A stretch of DNA of 64,000 nucleotides from Lunularia cruciata (GCA_948567375.1 OX419755.1:55867001-55931000), one strand, 5' to 3'. Positions 33,839 to 46,890 are shown, numbered from the stretch's first letter. Made by a program: numbers and translations. The notes: generated by a model from the sequence alone, not told the origin.

Positions 33839-36800
33839 TCAAGTGGCAAAAGGATTGCACTCCAGGTCTACAAGCTGCATGGACCCATTTTCATAAAGAT
33901 GAAGAACTCGATAAGGCCCCATCCATCTCAAATGCAACTTGCCTGGAAAAAATATTCGATGATTGTTGTATAACAAAACCAAATCTCCTTTGCACACAAC
34001 CACAGGCTTGATATGCTTATCATGCCTTACTTTCCTCTGCGCTTGTACTTCCTTTGTGGTTTGCATTGCATCATATCTTTTCTCTTCTAACCACATTAGT
34101 TGATGGATCCAAAGATCCTGGCTTTCTTCCTCCGATAGTCGCTCTTCACAAAGAAACCGATATGTCAGCTCTTCAAATTCAACTGGTAGTATGTGATGCA
34201 AGCCATATGTCAAGAAGTATGGAGTTTTTTTGGTTGTAATTTTTTCTGTCGTTCAACATGCCCACAACACGGCTGGTAATCTTGTATCCCAGTCATAAGC
34301 ATAATTGATAGTCACCTTATTCAAAATTTTGCAAAGTAACCCATTTGCCTTTTCCGTTAATCCATTGGTTAATGCCTCCATTATAGAATTCAAAAAATGT
34401 GTCCCTCGGTCACTGACTAATTCTAGAGGACACCCATATTGGGAGATGATGTTTTGAAAGAAAAATTCCACCACAATTTTGGCATCATCTCTGTGAGTTG
34501 CTTCAGCTTTGACCATCTTGGTAGCATAGTCAGTGCAAACCAAAATGTATCACTTTCTTGTGACTCAGGTCACTGGTTGAATGGGACCCACAAAATCAAT
34601 TTCCCATTTCTCAAATGGGGCCAAAGGCAAAATTGGTCTCAAAGGCCATTGAGAAGTAGCCATCGGCTTCCCCATTCTCTGACAAGCATCACAGCTTCAG
34701 ATATGAACATGTATGTCTTTGTACATTGTAGGCCACCAATACTCCGCCAAAAGAATCTTCTTTACAGTATTCTTCAGAGCATAGTGTCCTCCCAATGCTT
34801 TGGAGCGTAAAGATTCAATCACTCCTCCTACTTTGTATGACTCCAAGCATCTTGAAGTACTTCATCTTTGCCCATCTTGAATAGAATGTTGTGTTTGAGC
34901 TAGTGAGGCACCATTTTCTTGAGAAAGACTGCCCTCTGCTCCGGGCCCATCCCTTCAGGACAGTGGAGAGTATGCAAATAATGATATTCTACTGCATACC
35001 TTGTACTTTGCATTGCTGTTAATTGATATAACTCTTTGTCATGGAACCGATCATCACTTTCCCACTCTTGGTCTTGAGTTTCTAACTTGGACAAGGAGTC
35101 CGCATTTGAATGCAAAGCTCCCTTCCTTACTTGTACAGTATATGTGAATTCTTGTAACAACAAGATCCATCTTGCAATTTGCTTGGAAAAATCTACCTTC
35201 TTGACCAAATGTTGCAATGCATAATGGTCAACATAAAAGACAAACTCGTATCCCAGTAGGTAGTGGCAAAATTTCTTGCAGGAATACACCATCCCGAGTG
35301 CTTCTCTTTCAATCATCGAATAGTTCTTTTCAGAAATTGAAAGTTGTCGGCTGGCATAATACACCGGGTAATCCTTCTTTTTCTTGTCCTTTTGACTTAA
35401 GACGACACCGATGGTCATGGACAAAGTGTCCACATATACATGAAAAGGGACGTCCTAATTTGGGGCCCTCATAACTGGTGCTTCAACCAGTTTCTTCTTC
35501 AACACCTGGAAAGCTTCTTCTTGATTTGCTTCCCACAGATAGTCTTTGGATTTCTTCAAAAGCTTTGTAAGGGATGCAACAAGCACCGATAGTTTGACAC
35601 AAAGCGTTTGTAGTATCCAACATGTCCCAAGAAGGCTCTCAACCCTTAGATGTTCTTTGGGGATTCCAAAGCTGAGATTACTTTAACCTTCTCGACATCG
35701 ACTTCAATACCTCGGCTTGACACCCGATGCCCTAGAAGAATTCCCTCCTTCATTGCAAAGAAGCATTTCTCCGGGTGTAATGACAAGCCGGCAAAACGAC
35801 ACCTTTCAAAAGTTTGGCAAAGGTAATCCAAATTTACATCTCTTCGCCCAAACACACAAAAATCATCAATGAAGACTTCCACAAATTTGCACAGGAAATC
35901 TTTGAAGATTGAATTCATCATCTGTTGGAAAGTAGCAGGAGCATTACACAACCCAAAGGGCATTTGATTGTAAGCAAAAGTGCCCCAATCGGTCATGAAT
36001 GTAGTTTTATCCTTGTCCTCTTCTCAAATGGATACTTGATTGTACCCTCAAAATCCATCGAGAAAGCTATAACAAGGGTGACTAGCTACTTGGTCTAGAA
36101 TTGTATCGGTAAAAGGCAAGGGATGATGATCCTTCCTTGTGACTGCGTTCAACTTACAAAAGTCTTGGCACACTCGAATCTTCCCTATTTTCTTCTTTGG
36201 GACAATGACATTGGGGGAGACCCATTCACTGCTTAAGACAAGGAAGATGATTTTGGCCCCTAAGTACTTGTTGATTTCATCTTTCACCAAAAGTGAGTAT
36301 TTTGGGTTCAAGCGGTATTGTCTTTGCCAAACTAGAACCACACCTTCAACCAGATCAATCCGGTGTTCTCTAAATTCTCATGGAATACCCAACATTTGAT
36401 CAATAGACCAGGTGAATACATCTTGGAATTCTACAAACATGGTAGTGTATCCTACCAACTCCTCCAAAGTGACTATCTTCAAAAATTTTAAAATTTTCCC
36501 TTCAGTCAAGACAACATCTTGACAGTCATCGGGGTTGATGATTCCTTCAACATGGCTTACTCGGCTTAACCCAAGGCGAGCTGCAATCAAACCCCCTTCC
36601 TCCAAGTCAGGTTCACCAAGGCAAGGTCATATGGATCTTTGTCTTCGACATCCACCTCGTACCATTCCAAGTAATTGACTTGGACTTCATCTTTGGATGT
36701 GTCTGAGGATGAAGACAATGAGTCTTTGGATTCATCCTCCTCTTCTGACGAACTTGTTCCCCCGAGATGGGGAACTTTTGTCCAACTCACAATCACCAAC

Positions 36801-37214
36801 TTTTGATCTTTGGACAAAATGTCCTTGAATTGTAACTTCTACTGATGCCAATCTACCACAACTTGGGCATTGTACAACCAGGGTCTTCCAATCAACAAAG
36901 GGTAACCAGTCTTCCTCGAGTTGGCCCAGCTCGGCTTGGATCAGACCCTTTACTTTGGATCAGATGTCCGCCAGAAAAATTGGAGGCTTCATCTTTGTCT
37001 TTGTCTCCTCCAAACTCAGTTCCCAAGTTCTGAGTAGTGCCTCCTTAAGTTGTTTCTGCAAGGTTTTAGCTTTGGCTTTCAAGATGATCTTTTCTTCCTT
37101 GGTAGAAAGAATTGCCTTTGGGTGTAGTCTCTTTGCCTTTTTCAAAGATGACAAGGTCGTACTCAGTTCTTTTGGATCACACTTCTTCTTACTTGTGCGT
37201 GTCTCAACCTTCAA
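33839..37214 (-). pseudogene. pol: C pol: protease end, RT, RNase H, integrase (decayed)
   Basis: From 37214 down: a Lys/Glu-rich stretch; LLIGRPWLYNAQVVVDW, the end of an Athila/Tat-like protease region; an acidic linker (SSSEEEDESKDS); RT with SSEWVSPNVIVPKKK, HHPLPFTDTILDQVA, FGLCNAPATFQQMM, FIDDFCVFG and SSRGIEVDVEKV; RNase H (YPVYYASRQLSISEKNYSM); integrase core (TDYATKMVKAEA, SDRGTHF, NGLTEKANGLL); and a C-terminal KGDLVLLYNNHRIFFPGK domain. Between SDRGTHF and NGLTEKAN about 18 residues expected in this family are missing. Frequent frameshifts between pieces show an inactive element. Confidence 0.85.
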
Positions 37215-37340
37215 ATTTTCAAGGTCCGGCCATTCCCCTTACAAGGCCGGACTCCCTTCTTGAGGTCTCTCCTCCTCAAGCGTGATGCAATTTACATTGG
37301 TATCCCCCTTTGCCTGAATTGCTGCATGCTCAACGGGGGT

Positions 37341-39200
37341 CTATACATATTTTATAGGCGGCTTTGGGTTTGGTGGGTGAGGGCATTGGTTGCCCGTATG
37401 GCCCGATCCTTTGCAATTTCTGCATAGGGGAACGTCCCCAATTTGCCTTCTTGGCTCCGTACAGTTTGGAGACCAATGTCCCATTGAGCCACAATTGTAA
37501 TAGGCTCCGGGTGCAACATTCTGAGGTCGATTTTGGTTGCTCATTGGTGGTCTTCGTGGAGGAGCATTGGGGTTATACTCCCTTGGTCCAAACCTCGGAC
37601 CTTGATACAATGTGCTTGCCTGAGGCTGTACCTCTTGAGTTTGGTACACAGCCTCTTCTTCCTCGTCTTGGTTCCATCCCGTAACCCAATCAATCTGCTG
37701 CACCGGGAATGCATTACGAGTATTGCATTTTGTGTTTGCACGGCCCGACTTGCCACATGCGGTGCACCATACATTTGATCTGCCAAATGTTGGGGCCTTC
37801 CTTCTATCTTTAGCCCCAATCATCTGGATCTTAAAATCCAAAAACTCCTTGATGAGGGCATCCAACTTGGTATCCGCCTTATGTACACTCTTTGTTGGAG
37901 GAGTCACTGGTTTCCTACTCCCACGTCTTCTTACTCGTCTTTGCTTTGATTCTTCTTTGGATTCCAAAGAAGAGCTCAAAGACGTGGAAGACTCCTCCAA
38001 AGAAGTGGATGTACTGTGTGAAGCTCTCCTTCTGGGCTTCTTGCCTTTCTTCTCTTGATTTCTCCGGTTGCTAGCAGAGTGAGAGTGAGCCACCTTGTAG
38101 CATGTGACATGTTTGAGTACCTTGTCAAGGGAAGTTACATTCCTCTCCCTTGCAAAGATTCAAATCTTTGGAGAAAGTCTTCCTAGGAACCAGGTAATGG
38201 CTTGGGCATCGGAGTAACCCACCACCCTCGATTGCTTTGGAACTCGGTTCAAGAGTGCCATGAACCGCTCAGAGTAGTCTCTAAACTTCTCCTTCTTGCC
38301 TCGGTCTAAATCATTGAGTGCCACAAAGACACTCGTATTGTAGTCAACCTCCTAAAATCATTCCAAGAAGTTGTTTCTCAAGTCCGCCCAGTCTGTCGGT
38401 ACAAACCCCTTCTGGGTCACATGGGTGTACCAACTCCGAGCTTTCTTTCGGAGTAGACTTGGGAAAATTTGCAATCGATCCGCCAAGTCATGCTACTTGT
38501 TAGCAAAGGAGATGACTTCAAATTCTTTGATAAATTCATTAGGGTCTTCATCTTGTTCTATCCCCTTATACTTCTGATAGGCATGTTGGGTGACAAGCAA
38601 CAAAGTCATTGTTTGATGCACTAGGATCAGTTGGGGTAGATTTGAACTTGACGGAACCAAGGAATTGGCTGGAATTGATGCCGTGTTGTCAGCCCAGGGA
38701 TTCCAATTTGTCAAATTCAAGGTAGGGTCGTCTTTGACAATTTCTTCTATGAGGGTGTTGACTTCAACCCGATTGGAAGATTTAGGATCAACACCTTTGA
38801 TATGTTCTTCAAAATTTCTTTGGGACAACCGAGGAATTGTTTGTAGAAAATGCTGACACTCTTCTTCCATGAGTGTCCGTGCTATCTGTTCCCAAACAAA
38901 ATTCTTTAAGGATGCAATTTCCTTTACAGCTCTAGGGGAAGTCGGTGTACTGGGCCGTAATGCATATGTCTGGCCACTTGAGTCTTTCTTCTTTTTGGAG
39001 AAAGAGGGAAGTGCAAAGTAGCCTTACCAACTGCCTTCATGTTTCTTGTGGTCAAGTCTCAGAGGGCTTCTTGCACTTCATGAAGGAGTTGAAAGTCCAA
39101 TGCCTCTCATTCGGTCTCATCAAAAGTGGATGGGACTTTCAAACATTCATCTTGTTAACGCTGCAATGCTCATCTTTGAACTCTCTCTTCCCGTCTCTCA
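37341..39200 (-). pseudogene. gag: C gag: capsid and two CCHC-type knuckles
   Basis: Broken frames covering an N-terminal region (EEECQHFLQTIPRLSQRNFE), capsid (DEDPNEFIKEFEVISFANK, then in translation WYTHVTQKGF and RDYSERFMALLNRVP), a basic/Ser-rich hinge, and two knuckle-like clusters near the end, CGSMGHWSPNC preceded by a degraded first Cys, and CRNCKGSGHTGNQC. It ends just before the protease region at 37340. The start codon cannot be fixed because the N-terminal portion has several stops. It is collinear with the primer-binding site at 39273. Confidence 0.8.
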
Positions 39201-39272
39201 ATGCAGACATTCATATTGCTTTGATACCCAATTTTGAATTTAGCTTCATATTCTTCCACTTCCGAGATTTGT

Positions 39273-39291
39273 ATCCCCGGCAGTGGCGCCA
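39273..39291 (-). promoter_or_regulatory. Primer-binding site of C
   Basis: The minus strand reads TGGCGCCACTGCCGGGGAT, seven bases after the 5' LTR end. It closely resembles the tRNA-Asp-type site of Athila elements (TGGCGCCGTTGCCGGGG). This proves that the LTR at 39299 is a 5' LTR for the internal region below it. Confidence 0.85.
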
Positions 39292-39298
39292 AAAATAA

Positions 39299-42200
39299 TG
39301 TGACAACACGGCAAATATCACTTTTGCGGTAATCAGGTAAGTAAAGTTTGTTCCCGTAGAGATACGAGTCAAAAATGTCCAAATACAAAGCAAATAGTAA
39401 CAATGTAGTTCTTCTTGGTTGCGTCTTTAATCTCTCAGGTAGAAACCACACCCAGAAGAGAGTAACAAGCACTGACTCGTAGTCTTGTCACAAATTAACA
39501 TTTTAAATCACAACTCCTTCAATTCTTTCCAAACAATCTTGATTGTGATGATTTAGGCTCTCCCAAAAATGGTACTTCATTGCAAAATGACTTCACCTCA
39601 AAATTGTGTTCCACCCCTCCACTGAAGGCACAACTTCCTCGATCAAAATTGCTTCACATCAACTTTGCATTGCACTCACAAATGCAAAATACTACCAACA
39701 GTACAATTCCTCTCAGACCTGTCAAGGTATTGCTTTTATTGCACTTCACTCAGGATCAAACACACACAATGAATATCAAGGCAACGGAATCCAACATCCA
39801 AAAAACACACTAACTTACACTTCAAATTTCTCCTCATACTCACAAACACAAACACAAAGTTGATACTCAGAATCAAGCTCAAGCAACAAGCACTGCTTCA
39901 TAGCACTTTGCTTTATCTATTCTCAAAATTAATGAGCACTAAACAACAAAAGACTGCGAATGCCACTTCTTAAATAATGAAGCAATCGATAGTTATCTTC
40001 CTAATGCACCTCTTCTTAACAACTCTACAAACCTGAAAATCCAAAATGACAATGCACCTCTTCATATCTATCTATTCAAATCTCAAATTTGTTACTAATC
40101 CAATCCGATGTCTACTTCTTCCTCGGCTTTGAAACCCGAAGTAACTTTACTTCCTATTGCTCTGTCCTCGGGTTTCATAATTCCTACATCTTCTACCAGA
40201 TCTAACAAGTCTCTTTCCTGATCTAACATTTCACTAGTGGGTAATCTATCTAACTCCTTATCTTCTAACCCACTCTTCTCTAACGTCTCCAATGGTAACT
40301 TTGAAGACATATGCACTCCTACTTCATCTACTTCCGGTTTTCTCTAACATCTTTCCTAAGTTTATCTATCTCCAACTTCACTAATTCTAATCTAATCGTG
40401 ATATTATCTTCCACTTCTAATATCTTCCTATCTACACAAGTTCTAAGACTAATCAACAATGCATTCAAATCTGTATCCTTTGCATGTCTCCTCCTCATCT
40501 CCTGCACCAACAACTTCAACTCGTGCAGCCTTGTCTCTTCAATATGCACACTAGCCTCTGTACTTAGCATCGCATTCATCCTGATTACAATCTCCTTCAA
40601 TGGCTCCAATCTCATCTTCCTTTCAACTCCTAATCTGCAAGCCAATCTTCTCGGTACATTGCCAATTCTGCTTCAAACTCGGCTTTCACAGTTTCCTTCT
40701 CCTTCTCCTTTTGTACAACCTTCTCTTCCTGATTACGAAGTAACTCTTGTAATCTCTCTTCTTCCCTATATCTCATTGCCAACTCCCATTGCCACAGTTG
40801 CTTCTTCTCTTCTACACTCTCCATTACTCTATTGAGCTCTTGTTCCTTCTCTACTACCCTCGCCATATCATGGATAATTTCTAGTCTTGAATCAGCAAAC
40901 TATTGCTTCAAGATTTTGTACTCAGCTACTTGTCTTTCCCTTGCTATGTCACTCTACTTCACAAGTTCCTCTCGATACCTTGCTTCTCTCTTCAAGTTCT
41001 CAATCACTTGACTTTGCACTACTACATCCACTTGCAGTACTCTCCTTTCCTTATCACCTCGGATTATACTCTTCTTCAACTCCAAATTCTCTTCTTCCAG
41101 TCTTACTAATACCTGCAACACAGTCTTCACCTTCGGACACTTTGATTGCATCTCCTTCTTCTTGTGCTCTAGCTTTGGACACACAACTTCTTGTAGGTAC
41201 TCCACTCCATCACTCGCGACTACTTCAACTTGCGGAGTGATCTCCTTCTTTACTTCTTCTTCTCTCGATACTCGCCTTCTTCTCTGCAATTGTCATATCG
41301 GAATAGACGCTTCACTTCCCAAACTGGCATTTTCCTCTTCCCTTGCCTTGCTTGGACCTGTTTCACACTTTGCCTTGCGCCTTGATCCAAATCCTCTCTG
41401 AATAGTAATCTTCTTCTCCTCCGGCTCGGGCACTTCGTCCTCCAACTTTGCGTTACTCTCTTCCTTGAGCTCCACCCAAACTTCTTCTTCTTTTGTAGGC
41501 ACCGACGTCTTCTCCCCACCTTCATCACTATCACTACTCGTATCCTCACTTTGTAGTGTAAGCTCAAGTTCTTCCTCGTGTTCCAAGTCTTCGGACTTGC
41601 ACTTGGCTTTGCCCTCCGAGTCTTCTTCCAATGACACAATCACCACCATACCTTTCCTTGAGTTTCCTCTCCTGGTCTTCCAAGGTCTCGTCTTCTCTAC
41701 GTCTTCGCCTTCTCCTTGTCAACTCCACTTCTTTGATTTTGGAGTACTTACTTCTACTTGCACACTCTTCCCCGTCTGCGCGTAGTACTCATCACTGCTT
41801 CAGACCTAAAGAATATACTGTTGCTCCTCAGCATCGACTTCCTTTCTCAAGTCGAGATGAAAGTGCGACACCATTTTGTTGCGCTCCACCGCATTGAGCA
41901 AATTCAACCCAAGGTAGAAATGTGCTGCAAATGGCACGATGTAGTGTGGAGGCGACTTATCTTGCAAATTCCACACCATCTGCCCCGTTCTCCCATAGAA
42001 GCACCTCGCCCAATTGATGGGTTCTCTTGCAAACATCTTATGGAAGAACACCACTTTGTGTTTCATCACATAAGTTGTTTTCTCTGGCTTCAAGATTGCC
42101 ATGAGAGCACTCATGATCCCTCTCTTGACCGGATCTTTGTAACTCTCTACTTTGTACCCATTCTTTGTCCTCTTCAAAGAGAAGGCATCCCTCACTTCTT

Positions 42201-43064
42201 GGGTTTCTTTGGCTACCCCTCCCTTCCCCAAGAATGTGGCACCCTACTCCACGCCTGCCTCTCTTTTGAGTACTAATCTCCAATCCGACTTTGTCTAGCA
42301 AGCCGGATTTCCTCTCTTCCCCTCTTCCTCGGGGCCATCAAGACATTTTCTCTCAATTATCTTGGTCATGAATCCTGGAAAACTCACATTCTAGTTCCAC
42401 GCCAAGAATGTGATCCAAAGTCGGCTCAAGACTTCAATTCTTACAATCACATCTAACCTCCGAGTTGCATGATTTCTCACTGTGAATTTGGAGTTCTTCT
42501 TTCCTCCTCCCATCTTTCTTGCTTCCTCACTGTCTCTTGAGTTAACTCTCTCAAATTCTCCTCTACACACTAGTGCGTCTTCAACTCTACTTCCCTTCCC
42601 ATAATCTCCTGCAAGATGACTCCTCAACAACAAAGGAAAATTGCTCGACATTGCTTTGTTGTTAGCCCAATTTTTATAGAGTCGCGCCTTCTTTGTCTCT
42701 CTTCAATTTGAGTTTCTACCAAGAAATCACACCTCTTGCATGCGCTTGTCATTGTCAAGTGTACTTCACGTATATGACCGCTAGTTTTTGAATAGTCCCT
42801 TCTTGAATTTCTTGCCCCAAAGAAAAGTTATTACATTGTCTTTGCCTCGGGTTGAGCACCTCCCAATACAAAGACTTCTTACTTTGGGTTGTATGCTGAT
42901 AGGGCAAGTCCGAGTACTTTGCCTTATGACCCAAAGCCATGTTACCTTGGGTTTCATCCTGAAGACTCTTTTCTTTGCCTTCTTTGGCCATACAGGTGCA
43001 ATCCGACTTCTTCATACACTTCTTCTTCCCCATTTCAAAAAGAACAAAAAATGTGGGTACCATA
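39299..43064 (-). repeat. 5' LTR of C (3.77 kb)
   Basis: On the minus strand it begins TATGGTACCCACATTTTTTG (the first TG mutated to TA) and ends GTGTTGTCACA. The left duplication partner GGATT follows at 43065. It is collinear throughout with the 3' LTR and carries its own copy of the long reading frame (40095-42366). The length is comparable to the large LTRs known from Ogre-type elements. Confidence 0.88.
40095..42366 (-). pseudogene. Long reading frame inside the C LTR (5' LTR copy)
   Basis: Homologous block by block to 22999-25309: globular N-terminal part (GYKVESYKDPVKRGIMSAL, REPINWARCFYGRTGQ, FAAHFYLGLNLLNAVERN), acidic centre (EEEVWVELKEESNAKLEDE), coiled coils (RLEEENLELKKSIIRGDKE, KEQELNRVMESVEEKKQLW) and C-terminal helical part (LLISLRTCVDRKILEVEDN). 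The breaks fall at different places from those in the 3' copy, so an intact common ancestor carried a long open frame. Many differences between the copies look conservative, which would fit past coding constraint; this needs a dN/dS count. Function unknown. Confidence 0.7.
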
Positions 43065-43069
43065 GGATT

Positions 43070-43445
43070 ATAGTGCTCCATCTACAACATACCTACGATT
43101 GCATCATAATGAGCTAACTATATCACTCACCACTCAATTACTTCTTGATACTCTCCTACAGAGAAGATTGAGTCATTCCCTTTTTAGGTAATGACTCAAT
43201 CTTCTTTGTCTGACAATTAGATAACTCTACTTCATCATTCTCATCCTTCTCTAGTTACATCTCCAACCTTATTGCAATAGAGCAAGAAAAGAAATTCTTT
43301 TTTACTCCATGGTCTATAACATTATCATTGGATTGCCTTCTAGCACTCCATTTACAACAATTAACTATGTGTTTATCTTCCTCCATCTTTGCACACTCAT
43401 CCTCTTCATCCCCTACTTTTACTCTTCTTCACCAAGCCAATAAGA
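43070..43445 (-). pseudogene. D gag-protease fragment between insertions C and G
   Basis: The minus strand translates, with stops, to a Glu-rich segment (VGDEEDECAKMEEDKH) and then near 43115-43065 a retropepsin end, DAIVGM-L-MEHYNP, that continues beyond element C as NPTVDWRKK at 22185. This fragment proves that C landed in D. G begins immediately after its other edge at 43446. Confidence 0.75.
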
Positions 43446-45133
43446 TGTCACACCATTTGTAGTGCCGCGTCTAGATGCTTGGACACTGGAGTTCCAATGA
43501 TAGTAGTTAGAGTTATTTCAGCAGTATCTCAGAGACTACTTTCAGACGGTCAGATTTGGTGTTCGGGGTATTGACTTCACGGTAGGGCCCACCATCACTT
43601 TGCACCATTCGCACCATCGAGTGTGCCGTCAGCAGGACCGTTAGGGTTTCAATGCTAGCTCGAGTCCAGGGGGTATTGTTTCGAAGTGAGCTCCAGAGAG
43701 CTCACTTCTCTGATGTTGAGCCTTCGAGTTCCTGGCTATGGTAGACAAAGGCCGGCAAGCGTCACTTGGATTCTCTATGCTTGAGTGGGTGTGGCTTGAC
43801 TGTAATTAGTGCCCAGTTGTTGGTAGTTTATAGAGTGAGAGATCAAGTACTGATCTGAGTTGAGTTGAGTTGAGAGTGTTAAGCAATCTGATTACATCAG
43901 AGAAGTGAGGTCAGGGGGAAATCGGGTGCAGGAACTGTGAGTGTTGGTGGTATCTCCAAGCTCGGTGGATCGTTGGTAGCTCAATTCAAGTTCTGCGTTT
44001 CCCTAATGTGTAGAAGATCAATCGATTGATGTAGATTTGGCAGTTAGGCGGACGGTGTGCGGAAGCGCTGGCCAAATTTTGAGCAAAGAAGGAGCAATTT
44101 TTGAGCAGTGTTGTGATTTTGAGCTCAGGAGGTGAAGGCAAGACCAATTTGTTGCGAGTTGGGCTCAGAAAGTCAAATTGAAGGTGGAGTTGGGAAGCTC
44201 TTCTCATGAAATTGTGATTTGGAAAAACCCGTTTTGTCAATTTGGCGCGAGTGGAAAGTTAGCGGGGGATTTGGCGGACAGCCATCTTTAGGGTTTACGT
44301 CAGATTTTATGTTAGATTTATGTCAGATTTTGAGCCAGATTTGGAGGAGTTTTGCAGATTTGGAGAAGTTTCGCCAATTTTGGAGGAGGTTCAAAGTGGC
44401 AACAAGAAAGGCCTCATTTGGCTGAATTTTGGCATTTTGAGGCCTAGGGTTGTGGGCTATGAGAGGCTACAAAGGCCTACAAGGGCCAGCAAGCCAACTT
44501 GCTGGCATGAGGCTAGCTAGTTTAGAGTAGATCTTGGTCATTGGTTGGCAAAATCTGCCTTTCTTGCTAGATTGTGCGCAACAAGGTTTGACCCCTAGAT
44601 TTCTTGTTCCTAGACTGGGGCCCTAGCCAATTGGTCCACCCTCACTTGTTGTCATAGTGACTGTGCCACTGTTATCTATACACATGTAGCTTTGGCTAGG
44701 AGAGGCAGTTTGATCCCATTCTTGGTGATCCTAGTAGCTTAGGACTTAGATACAAACTGCTCTTATGTCAAATGCCAAATGGTGGTAGAGTCAGTCCCGT
44801 GTTGTGTTATGAGATGGAGGGTTTTTGTTTAAATTTCTTGTGATTGGATCCCCTCCATTCTATGCTTCCTGTTTGTGCACCATGTTTGTGTGAGGTGCCC
44901 TGATTTTTGAGCGTTGGTGCTCTAGTGTGCTCTCGGTGGTGAGGCTGGAGTGATGACCAGTCAGACTACCTTTGTTTCTCTCCAATGAGGCAGGAAGTGA
45001 TGACTTGCAGACCGTGAGAGTGCGTGTTATGATGGCAGGTTACAAGTTGCCCTTCTCCTAGTGTAGTTATCTTGGTTAGAGTTACATTAGTGGGTGGTGC
45101 TTAGTTGGTATTGGCACGTGGTGGTGTTGGCAC
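43446..45133 (+). other. G 5' LTR/leader region
   Basis: Begins TGTCACACC. No coding motif. It includes a run of related words around 44290-44390 (CAGATTTTA, CAGATTTTGAG, CAGATTTGGAG). The part 44880-45060 resembles 16570-16790. A primer-binding site could not be identified with confidence; TGGTATTGGCAC at about 45108 is only a weak candidate. The promoter is not evident. Confidence 0.5.
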
Positions 45134-46890
45134 TTGGTGGGGTACTTGCAGTTGCGACTTGCGGTAGCAGTTGGTGGTTCGGGTTTGCTGTTGTGGTTAC
45201 TTTGCACGACGGAGTTCTTTGGAGATTCTAGAGGAGTTAGCCCTGCAATACGTAGTGGGTTTACTCGGAGTGGTGCTCAATATCAGCCTGTATCTCAAGT
45301 CCCAGTGAGGGAGGAGATTGACTCTGAGTTGGAGTTCAACATAGGAGCTGATTCAATTGAGAGTGCACTTAGTGTGTCTGCACCGTTGTTGTGGGACATG
45401 GACAAGATTTATGGGGCCTCCAAAGGCCCTAGGCGTTACTCTGGTACAATGGGTACCATTGAGTTGGATAACTTCATCTAGGAGTTCAATAGTTGGTGTG
45501 ATCTGTAGCAGATGCGGAACCCGACTTTGTTCACACCCTTCATGGCATGGAAGGGGTTGTTTCAGCACTTGGAGGGTCCACCGATGGATGACTACCATGA
45601 GTTCAGGAGAGCTCATTTGGAGGAGATTGAGTTATGGAGACAGTATTGGTCTCCACACACTGTCTCCATCACTTCAAGCTCGGTAGCCAAGAGTAGATTG
45701 GCTGTACCCACGAGTTCTAGCTCGAGTAGTGTTGGTGGAGCTAGTGGAGGTGCACTAGCTGGAGATAGTGATACTACGAGTGGAGGTACCGCTGCAGGAG
45801 GTGGTGTGGTACCGGGGTTTAATCCCATGGTGGAGTTCTTTCTATGTTTGAGGTAGAACTACCAGGGAGTGCAGACTGACAAGTTGAGGAGCTTGCAGGA
45901 GTTCCACCGGAAGGCTGGAGAGAGCCTACGTGAGGCATACACTCGCCTGAGGCGGCTGATCAGTTTCACTCAGGGAGGTACTAAGGCCCAGGCAGTCCAG
46001 TTTTGGTATGGGATACTGGACAAGGAGTTGCAACATAGAGTTCGTGATGCTACGTTGTTGTAGGCTACTTTGCCCACTTTGGCAGTAGTCTTTGGTTTGG
46101 CTGAGCATATTGAGCTCAACATGGTGGAGGAGAGAGTGGTGACATCTGGATTTGGTAGGGAGACCTCATCCACGGCTATGACTTCTTCTAGAGTGCAGCA
46201 GAGTGCACCACGCCCAGTTGGTTTTTGAGTACAGGGTGGACAGCCTAGATCCTATGGAGCGAGTGGAGTTAGACCCTTACCCTCATTTTTGAGTCAACAG
46301 TAGCCAGTGAGTGGTGGTGTTGCTTGTTGGACTTGTGGTGGACCTCACCATAGGAGAGAGTGTACTTAGGGCAGCGGACTTGATACCTCTTGTGCATCAC
46401 AGCCAGCATAGAGGCAGTGTGAGCATTGCCACAGATTTGGTCACACTAGTGACCGGTGTTTTGACCTACACCCGGAGTGGTAGGGCTGCTATGGCAGGTA
46501 GTAGAGGAGCTCCAGTTCATGGAGGACGAGGTGGTAGAGGTGGTGGTAGAGGATCTACACCTAGTAGGAGTGCAGTACCTGCCCTTACTTCTGACACAGC
46601 TATGGCTACTCGGATTGAGCAGTTGGAGCAGAGATTGGCTAGTATGGCTATTGCTCAGAGGAGATCAGATTCGGGTGCTGAGGCTTCCACCTCATATGCT
46701 AGTGATAGAGATGCTTTGGACTTCATGTGCAGAGCAGCTTAGGTGGATGCATCTGCAGTAGTGACTAGGAGTGCAGTACGTGCTCCAGAGCCTAGAGGAG
46801 CATAAGTGGAGTTGGACCCACAGAGAGGAGAGGTTGGGAGACAGGTCAGACTTCCCTAGTCTTTCACGCTATCTGAGGCATTGTAGACAA
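45134..46890 (+). pseudogene. gag: G gag: capsid and zinc knuckles
   Basis: Capsid-like text includes LWDMDKIYGASKGPRRYSG, FTPFMAWKGLFQHLEGPP, EFHRKAGESLREAYTRLRRL and AQAVQFWYGILDKEL. Two knuckles follow at about 46320-46470: CWTCGGPHHRREC, one residue short, and CEHCHRFGHTSDRC, an exact C-x2-C-x4-H-x4-C. A Gly/Arg-rich stretch and a short coiled coil (RIEQLEQRLASMAIAQRR) come next in another frame, implying a frameshift near 46480. In-frame stops at 45479, 45506, 45854 and 46061 are TAG where Gln (CAG) fits, and at 46226 TGA where Arg (CGA) fits. The true start is uncertain. Confidence 0.75.

Larger units (their letters stand above)
22186..43064 (-). mobile_element. C: Ty3/gypsy element with ~3.77-kb coding LTRs
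   Basis: Bounded by a perfect 5-bp duplication GGATT (22181-22185, 43065-43069) inside the protease region of D. Excluding the nested A3 it is about 13.1 kb: 5' LTR 39299-43064, internal region 33735-39298, and 3' LTR 33660-33734 plus 22186-25894. LTR ends are TGTGGTACC (TATGGTACC in the 5' copy) and TCACA. The primer-binding site at 39273-39291 and the polypurine tract at 33735-33747 are both exactly where expected. Gag, protease, RT, RNase H and integrase are present but broken. RT features (SSRGIEVD, FIDDFCVFG) point to the Tat/Athila side. The LTRs contain a long reading frame. Confidence 0.9.

Noticed and set aside
39299-43064. Reading the C region as LTR - internal - LTR - partial internal, i.e. 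a tandem recombinant with ~770-bp LTRs.
   Set aside because: The GGATT duplication at 43065, the polypurine tract at 33735 and the priming site at 39273 all require LTRs of about 3.77 kb, with the extra frames lying inside the LTRs.
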